Positions 28,049-34,512 of a DNA stretch of 64,000 nt are shown here, in pieces. The DNA comes from Polaribacter sp. SA4-10 (GTDB lineage: Bacteria > Bacteroidota > Bacteroidia > Flavobacteriales > Flavobacteriaceae). Location of the stretch: positions 1,525,001-1,589,000 of the forward strand of contig NZ_CP019331.1 in the NCBI RefSeq assembly GCF_002163835.1. The letters run 5' to 3'. A program made the translations under genes and the position numbers. The notes under the pieces are model-generated. The model did no database searches, was not told the DNA's origin, and worked only from the letters and a program-made list of their open reading frames with translations. The first letter of the stretch is position 1; each line of letters starts with the position of its first letter.

Positions 28049-29389
28049 TTAAAAATAAACATTAATACCAACTCCTAAACGCGAAATAAAATCATTTTTT
28101 TCTCCTAAAATTTGCCCATCTAAATCGTCACTCAACATCATGTTATATTCACCATTTATAAAAAGCCCAATTTTATTTGTAATTAAATATTCAAGCCCCA
28201 AACCTCCTTGGAGTTTAAAAAACATTTGCTCTAGGTTTGTCTTCGTTATTAATCCTGCCCCAACATAAACGTAAGGGGTGAATTTTTCAAATGGTAAAAT
28301 GGTGTATTCAAAATTAAGCCCCGAAGTTAAAAAGGGTTCATGAAAAATATCTTTATTATCTAGCTCAAGCCTTCCAACAGTTCCCCATAAGTTAAACTTT
28401 GGGTCATTAAAGGTGTATTTTAACTTAAGATCAAATCCAAACTGATTAGTAGGGCTCGCGTAATCTCCTTTAATTTGAGAGATTCCTACACCAGCTCCTG
28501 CAGAAAACTGAGCTCTTCTATTTTCTTTTTTTCTATCATAAAGTACTGTTTTATCAGCATCAATTTTTTCTTTTTCATATGCGTTTTTAACATAATCTAC
28601 GGCTTCTTCTCCACCCTCAGGACTCCATACACCATCAACAATACCCTCAACAATTAATAAATCTACAGCTTTGTCTATTGCTTCTTTTACAGCTAATTGT
28701 GATGGTTCATTTTTGGTGACTCCTGTTTCTGCTTCTAACAATCTTCTTAAGGATACAAAACGATATAAATTTGCTGAAATTCCTTGAGATAAAATAGTTT
28801 TTGAAACATAAACACTCTTCAAAATTTCTCCTGTTGATGTTGATACTATTCTTAGATAAACAGTAATTCTGTCTTGCCGATATTGATTAGAAACTCCTGC
28901 TCCAAAATAACGTAATCCAGATCCTCCTGTTATAATATTTGAATCATAAGAAACCACACCTCCTTCTATAATTGTACCTGCAAAAAGTAAAGGTGGCATT
29001 GTTACCTTATTTCCATTTGCATATTCTTGACGCGTATTTCTAATTATTTGTCTTTCGTTTAAAAGGTCTCCTATATTTTCTCTTTCTATAGGTCTAAACC
29101 AACCAGATTCTTCAAGTGACATTAATAAAATGGTAGTTCCTCCTTGGGTAACAGCAGTGCTAAATGTTGAGCCATTTTCTGCCGGCTTGTATTGCCCTGT
29201 TTGATCTCGAAACTTATAAACGCCAACAATAATTTTTTCTGAAGGAAGAAATTTTTTTGCTAAAAATTCTGGTGAAGTATTTTCTCCTATTCTTGCTTTT
29301 GTTTGATTAAAGGGTTGATTAAAATAAGCGCCGCAACTTGTTAACATACTAATTATTAACAAATAAATAATACTTGTAGTTATTTTCAT
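28049..29389 (-). CDS. csgG: Curli secretion channel CsgG fused to a C-terminal beta-barrel
   Basis: CsgG is the nonameric outer-membrane lipoprotein channel that exports curli subunits. The lipobox LTSCGAY is followed by the CsgG domain (about 20-270): KIIVGVYKFRDQTGQYKP, FSTAVTQGGTTILLMSLEESGWF, PIERENIGDLLNERQIIR, LLFAGTIIEGGVVSYDSN and ISANLYRFVSLRRLLEAETG. E. coli CsgG ends at 277 residues, whereas this protein has 446. The extra part (about 290-446) has the alternating strands of a small outer-membrane barrel (FSAGAGVGISQIKG, FTPYVYVGAGLITK, LGLEYLITNKIGLFINGEY) and ends in an aromatic residue (VYF). It is the fifth gene of the operon csgA-csgB-csgE-csgF-csgG. The fusion may be regular in this phylum; I cannot test that here. 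Confidence 0.95.
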   Translation of the reverse strand: MKITTSIIYLLIISMLTSCGAYFNQPFNQTKARIGENTSPEFLAKKFLPSEKIIVGVYKFRDQTGQYKPAENGSTFSTAVTQGGTTILLMSLEESGWFRPIERENIGDLLNERQIIRNTRQEYANGNKVTMPPLLFAGTIIEGGVVSYDSNIITGGSGLRYFGAGVSNQYRQDRITVYLRIVSTSTGEILKSVYVSKTILSQGISANLYRFVSLRRLLEAETGVTKNEPSQLAVKEAIDKAVDLLIVEGIVDGVWSPEGGEEAVDYVKNAYEKEKIDADKTVLYDRKKENRRAQFSAGAGVGISQIKGDYASPTNQFGFDLKLKYTFNDPKFNLWGTVGRLELDNKDIFHEPFLTSGLNFEYTILPFEKFTPYVYVGAGLITKTNLEQMFFKLQGGLGLEYLITNKIGLFINGEYNMMLSDDLDGQILGEKNDFISRLGVGINVYF

Positions 29390-29396
29390 GATATTT

Positions 29397-29801
29397 TTAA
29401 TTGGGGTTAGGAACGGATATCAAAGTTTGTTCACCTGTTGTGATATTTAGAATATTAACGTTTAAACCATTTGTTCCTGGGGTTATTTCTACTACTAAAT
29501 CTCCAAAAGTATAGGTTCCAATTGTTAAATCTGTATCTCCTAACTGTTCTTGAAATAAGCTTTGAGATAACGAACTAAGTAACCTAGTATTTAAAGTCCT
29601 TGTAAAATTTTCTAAAGCGGTTGGTCCTTCAACTTGAGAAGTTTCCTCTTTATAATCATTCTGCGCAACCGCAGAAGCTAAAATCTGTTGGTAATTAAAT
29701 GTATCACCTCCAAAAAAAGGGCTTATTGGCTTGTATATCAAATCTTGAGAATACACAAAACTTGAAAATAAAATGAAAATGAATATTATATTTTGTTTCA
29801 T
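29397..29801 (-). CDS. csgF: Curli assembly protein CsgF
   Basis: CsgF is secreted through CsgG, caps the channel on the surface and couples CsgB nucleator to it. The 134 residues match the 138 of E. coli. A signal peptide (IFILFSSFVYSQ) precedes the conserved mature start DLIYKPISPFFGGDTFNYQQ, the CsgG-binding segment of the family, then LNTRLLSSLSQSLF and a C-terminal beta region (GDLVVEITPGTNGLNVNI). It is 7 bases upstream of csgG. Confidence 0.94.
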   Translation of the reverse strand: MKQNIIFIFILFSSFVYSQDLIYKPISPFFGGDTFNYQQILASAVAQNDYKEETSQVEGPTALENFTRTLNTRLLSSLSQSLFQEQLGDTDLTIGTYTFGDLVVEITPGTNGLNVNILNITTGEQTLISVPNPN

Positions 29802-29823
29802 AACTAATAGATTTTTTTGATTT

Positions 29824-30549
29824 CTAAATTTTATTTTGAAAAGTAGTTTTCCTTTCTTGACTATACACTCTTAATTTCCTCATAGCAGTGACAACATTTG
29901 ATTTTAAATAGTCTTCTTGTGGTCTAGCAAAAAATTCATGAATTTTTTTTCTATCAACTTCAATTGACAAAATACTATTCCTTCCCATTGCTGGCTTTTC
30001 AATAATTTTTACTATAAATGGGTAATTTCTACCTGTAACTACATATTCTTTGTAAAAAAAGTCATGATAATCTCTACCTATCTTAGTTAAAGACCCATCT
30101 ATTACCATACCTCTAATTAAAAACTGTTTTTCATTTACTTCTTTTTCAACTTCTCCTTTTCCTCTTTGTAATAGAAATAGTGTATCTCTAGCTACTAATT
30201 TATTTTTATGTTTTATAAATAGATATACTTTTAATTCTTCGTTTTCTTTCAAATTGAGCTTAATTGTTGCTAATTGTTTTTCTTCTTTTGGTTTCAGTGA
30301 AAAATCATTAGATTCACTTTTTTTAGATAATTTTCCCAAACTATTTTTTTGAAGTACTACAAAATTGTAATTAAGATCGTCTATAAAAAACAACTCATGG
30401 TTTAGTACTTGAGCTCTTAATGTTAAAAAATCATCTACTCTAATTAAATTGATTTTTCCTTTTATTTTATAATTATCAAACTCTTGAACAAAAGAAAAAA
30501 GAGTGAAAAAAAATATTGAAATAAAGAAAATTACGATCTTATTTTTCAT
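29824..30549 (-). CDS. csgE: Curli secretion specificity factor CsgE with N-terminal extension
   Basis: CsgE is the periplasmic adaptor that caps CsgG from inside and delivers CsgA. The C-terminal half (about 135-241) carries the family pattern: LIRGMVIDGSLTKIGRDYHDFF, the arginine-aromatic region VTGRNYPFIVKIIEKPA and a long final helix (VVTAMRKLRVYSQERK). E. coli CsgE has 129 residues; this protein has 241. The first 135 or so contain a signal peptide (IFFISIFFFTLFSFVQ) and a predicted beta-rich domain (LTLRAQVLNHELFFIDDLNYNFVVL). The extension could be an extra substrate- or membrane-facing domain. A broken copy of its 5' end lies at 32382-32570. Confidence 0.9.
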   Translation of the reverse strand: MKNKIVIFFISIFFFTLFSFVQEFDNYKIKGKINLIRVDDFLTLRAQVLNHELFFIDDLNYNFVVLQKNSLGKLSKKSESNDFSLKPKEEKQLATIKLNLKENEELKVYLFIKHKNKLVARDTLFLLQRGKGEVEKEVNEKQFLIRGMVIDGSLTKIGRDYHDFFYKEYVVTGRNYPFIVKIIEKPAMGRNSILSIEVDRKKIHEFFARPQEDYLKSNVVTAMRKLRVYSQERKTTFQNKI

Positions 30550-30563
30550 AAAAATAAATTTAA

Positions 30564-30998
30564 TTAATAGCTAACTACATTGATCTCTGCTCCTCCAAAC
30601 TGAAATATTTTAAGATCCTGGAACATAGAGTTTGTACCTATTATTTTTAATAAATTATCATTTCCTGTTTGTAATACTCCTAAGTTAATTGGCTGTTTAT
30701 TATAGTAATTTGAAAATTGATACTTATTTTTATCTCCAATTTGAGATACTGTATGCTCCCCTTGTGCATACCTATTATATATATTAGCTACATTTTCAGT
30801 ACCTATTTGTTTTAATGAAATTGTGCTAATATTTTGTTGTGATGTACGTTGAGAATTATTTGTAGCATAAGCTTGTGATTGCTCTATAGTGTAGTGTAAT
30901 TGATTTGAAAAATAACTTTGTAATTTTTCATCTTGAGCATTCACTAAAAAAGAAATTAAGAAAATAAGAATATATGATATGTTATTTATTGCTTTCAT
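30564..30998 (-). CDS. csgB: Minor curlin / nucleator CsgB-like
   Basis: Curlin-repeat protein of 144 residues, similar in size to E. coli CsgB (151). It has a signal peptide (ILIFLISFLVNAQ), a linker and then about four curlin-type repeats with spaced glutamine, glycine and asparagine: ISLKQIGTENVANIY, HTVSQIGDKNKYQFS, LGVLQTGNDNLLKII and LKIFQFGGAEINVV. Being short and downstream of the large curlin gene, it fits the nucleator role, but minor structural subunit is equally possible. It is 14 bases from csgE. The decayed duplicate at 32585-32966 lacks the signal peptide. Confidence 0.82.
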   Translation of the reverse strand: MKAINNISYILIFLISFLVNAQDEKLQSYFSNQLHYTIEQSQAYATNNSQRTSQQNISTISLKQIGTENVANIYNRYAQGEHTVSQIGDKNKYQFSNYYNKQPINLGVLQTGNDNLLKIIGTNSMFQDLKIFQFGGAEINVVSY

Positions 30999-31021
30999 CT
31001 TTATCTTTTTAAAAATTATAT

Positions 31022-31054
31022 AAATGGAGTGAGAAGCCTATTCTCACTCCATTT
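31022..31054. terminator. Hairpin between csgA and csgB (left copy)
   Basis: A perfect 14-bp stem AAATGGAGTGAGAA / TTCTCACTCCATTT with a 5-base loop lies 12 bases past the csgA stop. The following T content is patchy, so read-through is likely. It may be a leaky terminator or RNA stabiliser that raises csgA over the downstream genes (inference). An identical stem occurs in the other unit at 33032-33064. Confidence 0.6.
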
Positions 31055-31065
31055 AAGAGTACTAG

Positions 31066-32097
31066 TTAGATACCTCCATTACTAGGAGTACTAATTTGAG
31101 TTACTTGAGCAGTATTTAGATTACCATTCTGTTTTATACATGAAGCACTTTTAGCTCCTAAATCAGCAGTTTGACTCACTAAAGATGAGTTTTCATTACC
31201 AATTTGATTTACCAAACTGCTGTTATTTGCCATATCAGCATTTTGAGTAACACAAGAGATGTTATCATCCCCTACTTGGTTCACTGTAGAAAGATTCATA
31301 AATTCACTAGAATCACCAACCATAGTTTGAGTTTCTACAGAAGTATTTCCATTTCCTGTTTGGTATGCAGATGCATAGTTATTAGAACCTCTTTGAACTT
31401 GTTGAGCTCCATTTTCATCTCCAACTTGGCTCGCAAAAGCTACACTTCCACTAGCTTGATTTGCACCAGTAGATTGATTTTGAACGATTGTGTTTCCATC
31501 ACCCCAAGACAATGCTGTAGCCTCATTATTATCATAACGTTGTTTTTGAGAAATTCTATTGTCATTTCCTGTTTGGCTTGCATAAGCAAAACTACCTTCA
31601 GTATGCATAGATGTTTCATTTCCAACATCCTGTATAGCATAGTTGTCGTTTCCTAATTGTTCAATACGGCCATCATTACCATCACCAAATTGTTTAATCT
31701 GTGCACCATTTCTATATCCTGTTTGATCAGTTGATGCTAAATTACCTTCTTCACCTGGAATAAAATTGGTATTATTTTGTATGATAAAAGACTCGTTACC
31801 TAGACCAACTTGAGTTCCATTCGCTTCATTAAGGTTCCCTACTTGTCTTACTAAAACTCTGTTCCTTCCATTTCTTATAAAATCTTCAGGCATTAACACT
31901 TGATCTACTTCACAAGTCGCAGCTGCAGGCGCTCCATTATTTACAATATCTATTGCTTCAACTGGCGTTCCAGCAGTTCTATGAATCATTCCTGTTTGTC
32001 CATTAGAATCAATAACGTTTGGATTAATAACGTTTCCATGTTGAGAAAATGCAACTCCTGTAGCTATACACATAGCCATAATTAATAATTTTTTCAT
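31066..32097 (-). CDS. csgA: Major curlin subunit, CsgA-like (copy 1)
   Basis: Secreted amyloid subunit of 343 residues, over twice the 151 of E. coli CsgA. Signal peptide MKKLLIMAMCIATGVAFSQ, then a non-repeat region to about 75 and roughly ten imperfect curlin repeats with the spacing Q-x-G-x-x-N-x-A-x-x-x-Q. Examples are VRQVGNLNEANGTQVG, IKQFGDGNDGRIEQLG, ASQTGNDNRISQKQ, ASQVGDENGAQQVQ, VNQIGNENSSLVSQ and IKQNGNLNTAQVTQ. The first repeats contain insertions. Three cysteines in the mature part are unusual for curlins. Substitutions against the copy at 33076-34113 are few and cluster in the N-terminal 60 residues. It is the promoter-proximal gene of the intact operon. Confidence 0.9.
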   Translation of the reverse strand: MKKLLIMAMCIATGVAFSQHGNVINPNVIDSNGQTGMIHRTAGTPVEAIDIVNNGAPAAATCEVDQVLMPEDFIRNGRNRVLVRQVGNLNEANGTQVGLGNESFIIQNNTNFIPGEEGNLASTDQTGYRNGAQIKQFGDGNDGRIEQLGNDNYAIQDVGNETSMHTEGSFAYASQTGNDNRISQKQRYDNNEATALSWGDGNTIVQNQSTGANQASGSVAFASQVGDENGAQQVQRGSNNYASAYQTGNGNTSVETQTMVGDSSEFMNLSTVNQVGDDNISCVTQNADMANNSSLVNQIGNENSSLVSQTADLGAKSASCIKQNGNLNTAQVTQISTPSNGGI

Positions 32098-32307
32098 GAT
32101 TTAAATTTTTAAAATATGTTTATTAATATTTAGCAGATCCTATTTTGAATTCAAAAAAATTCAAAAGAAATGCTATCGGGAGGTACTTCTTAAGTTAAAG
32201 GGGGAAATGTAATTTATAACTTACATTTCACATCAACTCTTAAAATGAGAGTTGGAACCATCTATACTAATCGATTAATCGTCATTTATAATTATACTGT
32301 AAATATA
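32098..32307 (-). promoter_or_regulatory. csgA leader and promoter region (copy 1)
   Basis: A -7-like TATATTTA (32307-32300, minus strand) lies about 200 bases before the csgA ATG. The leader can form the hairpins CAACTCT/AGAGTTG (32234-32254) and GAAATGTAA/TTACATTTC (32204-32229, perfect 9 bp), and contains the palindrome TTTTGAATTCAAAA near 32150. A CGATTAATCG palindrome near 32272 may be an operator. All of these recur in copy 2. Confidence 0.45.
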
Positions 32308-32381
32308 GAACCGCTTTTCAATTTGGTAAATGACCTACATCAGTTTGAAGATATTTTTAAACTTTTTTTGGATCAATACAA

Positions 32382-32570
32382 AAAATTGTAATTAAAATCA
32401 TCTACAAAAAACAACACATGGTTTAGTACTTGAGCTCTTAATGTTAAGAAATCATCTACTCTAATTAAATAAATTCCTCCTTTTATTTTATAATTATCAA
32501 ACTCTTGAACAAAAGAAAAAAGAGTGAAAAATAATATTGAAATAAAGAAAATTACGGTCTAATTTTTTAT
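32382..32570 (-). pseudogene. csgE fragment
   Basis: Matches the first 63 or so codons of csgE (30361-30549), with an ATA-for-ATG-type change at the start (ATAAAAAATTAGACC in place of ATGAAAAATAAGATC), a stop early in the frame (TAATTAAAT region) and no downstream part. It marks the breakpoint of the duplication. Confidence 0.85.
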
Positions 32571-32584
32571 AAAAATAAATTTAA

Positions 32585-32966
32585 TTAAGAGCTAACTACA
32601 CTCATCTCTGCTCCCCCAAATTGAACTATTCTTGGGTCCTGGAACATAGAGTTTGTACCTATTCTATTTAATAAATTATGATTCCCTGTTTGTAATACTC
32701 CTAAGTTAATTGGCTGTTTATTATAGTAATTTGAAAATTGATACTTATTTTTATCTCCAATTTGAGATACTGTATGCTCTCCTTTTGCATACCTATTATA
32801 TATATTAGCTACATTTTCAGTACCTATTTGTTTTAATGAAATTGTGCTACTATTTTTTTTGTGATGTACGTTGAGAATTATTTGTAGCATAAGCTTGTGA
32901 TTGCTCTATAGTGTAGTGTAATTGATTTGAAAAATAACTTTGTAATTTTTCATCTTGAGCATTCAT
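32585..32966 (-). pseudogene. Decayed csgB copy
   Basis: The repeat region (about 32585-32860) is nearly identical to csgB, but a one-base insertion in an A-run near 32857-32866 shifts the frame and creates TAG TAG. The segment encoding the signal peptide is also missing: the only ATG at the proper end (32966) begins MNAQDEKLQSYF. No export and no full product are expected. Confidence 0.88.
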
Positions 32967-33031
32967 TAAAAAAAGAAAACAAGAAAATATGATATGTTAT
33001 TTTCTTGTCTTTATCTTTTTAAAAATTATAA

Positions 33032-33064
33032 AAATGGAGTGAGAAGAATATTCTCACTCCATTT
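33032..33064. terminator. Hairpin after csgA (right copy)
   Basis: Same 14-bp perfect stem as at 31022-31054, with loop GAATA. It lies 12 bases after the csgA stop. Confidence 0.6.
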
Positions 33065-33075
33065 AAGAGTACTAG

Positions 33076-34113
33076 TTAGTGACCACCATGGCTACCAGGA
33101 GTACTAATTTGAGTTACTTGAGCAGTATTTAGATTACCAGTCTGTTTTATACATGAAGCACTTTTAGCTCCTAAATCACCTGTTTGACTTACTAAAGATG
33201 AGTTTTCATTACCAATTTGATTAACCAAACTACTGTTATTTGCCATATCAGCATTTTGAGTAACACAAGAGATGTTATCATCCCCTACTTGGTTCACTGT
33301 AGAAAGATTCATAAACTCACTAGAATCACCAACCATAGTTTGAGTTTCTACAGAAGTATTTCCATTTCCTGTTTGGTATGCAGATGCATAATTATTAGAA
33401 CCTCTTTGAACTTGTTGAGCTCCATTTTCATCTCCAACTTGGCTCGCAAATGCTACACTTCCACTAGCTTGATTTGCACCAGTAGATTGATCTTGAACGA
33501 TTGTGTTTCCATCACCCCAAGACAATGCTGTAGCCTCATTGTTATCATAACGTTGTTTTTGAGAAATTCTATTATCATTACCTGTTTGGCTTGCATAAGC
33601 AAAACTACCTTCAGCATGCATAGCATCATCAGCTCCAACGTCTTGTACAGCATAATTGTCGTTTCCTAATTGTTCAATACGGCCATCATTACCATCACCA
33701 AATTGTTTAATCTGTGCACCATTTCTATATCCTGTTTGATCAGTTGATGCTAAATTACCTTCTTCACCTGGAATAAAATTGGTGTTATTTTGTCTGATTA
33801 AAGACTCGTTACCTAGACCAACTTGAGTTCCATTCGCTTCATTAAGATTACCTACTTGTCTTATTAAAACTCTGTTCCTTCCATTTCTTATAAAATCTTC
33901 AGGCATTAACACTTGATCTACTTCACAAGTCGCAGCTGTAGGCGCTCCATTATTTACAATATCTATTGCCTCAACTGGTGTCCCCATTGTTCTGTCAATC
34001 ATTCCTGTTTGTCCATTCGGATTAATAACGTTAGGGTTAATAACGCCTCCTTCATGTTGCGAAAATGCCACTCCTGTAGCTATACACATAGCCATAATTA
34101 ATAATTTTTTCAT
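33076..34113 (-). CDS. csgA: Major curlin subunit, CsgA-like (copy 2)
   Basis: 345-residue near-identical paralogue of the curlin gene at 31066-32097. It has the same signal peptide, about ten Q-x-G-x-x-N repeats and the same three cysteines. Differences include two extra residues after the signal peptide (HEGGVINPN against HGNVINPN) and one at the C-terminus, DAMHAEG against TSMHTEG mid-protein, and IRQNN against IIQNN. The frame is fully open while the neighbouring csgB copy has died, which argues for selection on a second subunit gene. It has its own leader and promoter copy, and no intact secretion gene lies between it and copy 1. Confidence 0.9.
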   Translation of the reverse strand: MKKLLIMAMCIATGVAFSQHEGGVINPNVINPNGQTGMIDRTMGTPVEAIDIVNNGAPTAATCEVDQVLMPEDFIRNGRNRVLIRQVGNLNEANGTQVGLGNESLIRQNNTNFIPGEEGNLASTDQTGYRNGAQIKQFGDGNDGRIEQLGNDNYAVQDVGADDAMHAEGSFAYASQTGNDNRISQKQRYDNNEATALSWGDGNTIVQDQSTGANQASGSVAFASQVGDENGAQQVQRGSNNYASAYQTGNGNTSVETQTMVGDSSEFMNLSTVNQVGDDNISCVTQNADMANNSSLVNQIGNENSSLVSQTGDLGAKSASCIKQTGNLNTAQVTQISTPGSHGGH

Positions 34114-34331
34114 GATTTAAATTTTTAAAATATATTTATTAATATTTAGCAGATCCAATTTTGAATTCAAAAAAATTCAAAAGAAATGCTATCGGGAGGT
34201 ACTTCTTAAATTAAAGGGGGAAATGTAAATTTATAACTTACATTTCACATCAACTCTTAAAGTGAGAGTTGGAACCATCTATGCTAATCGATAATCGATT
34301 AATCGTTACTTATAATTATACTGTAAATATA
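34114..34331 (-). promoter_or_regulatory. csgA leader and promoter region (copy 2)
   Basis: Same elements as copy 1: TATATTTA (34331-34324), both hairpins and the TTTTGAATTCAAAA palindrome. The CGATTAATCG palindrome is here extended by a short duplication (ATCGATAATCGATTAATCG), the only notable regulatory difference. Confidence 0.45.
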
Positions 34332-34390
34332 GAACCGCTTTTGAATTTGGTAAATGACCTACATCAGTTTGAAGATCTTTTTTAAAATTT

Positions 34391-34418
34391 TTTAAAAAAA
34401 GGCCTAAAATCGCCTTTT
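34391..34418 (-). terminator. Terminator after the GSIII gene
   Basis: On the minus strand AAAAGGC-GATTTTAG-GCCTTTT runs into a T-run. It is preceded by a second, weaker hairpin at about 34451-34475 (CCAAATTATTT / AAATAATTGG). Confidence 0.7.
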
Positions 34419-34512
34419 AAAAAAAAATAAAACACTTTTACAGATAAGTACATTCCAAATTATTTTAAATAATTGGAAATTTGAAGATTAAAAGTGTAAG
34501 ATGTAAGATATA

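Larger units (their letters stand above)
30361..32356 (-). repeat. Curli tandem duplication, left unit (intact)
   Basis: About 2.0 kb that recurs at 32382-34376, offset by 2021 bases at its left end. It spans the 5' part of csgE, csgB, csgA and the csgA leader with its -7 element. Sequence identity is high across coding and non-coding parts, so the event is fairly recent or the copies are kept alike by conversion. Confidence 0.9.
32382..34376 (-). repeat. Curli tandem duplication, right unit (partly decayed)
   Basis: Second copy of the 2.0 kb unit, directly adjacent (about 25 bases between units). It contains a csgE 5' fragment, a frameshifted csgB, an intact csgA and the leader. Decay is confined to the genes that the intact copy still supplies. 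Confidence 0.9.

Noticed and set aside
31204..31656. 150-codon open frame opposite csgA copy 1 (and its twin at 33217-33669)
   Set aside because: It exists in both copies only because the DNA is duplicated. Its composition (Ser/Ile/Cys-rich, no domain) is what the antisense of Q/N-rich repeats gives.
32585..32890. Intact 101-residue protein in the right curli unit
   Set aside because: It is the 3' part of a frameshifted csgB copy lacking the signal peptide.
30564..34113. CRISPR-like periodicity
   Set aside because: The repeats are coding curlin motifs with irregular spacing and no identical direct repeats or spacers.
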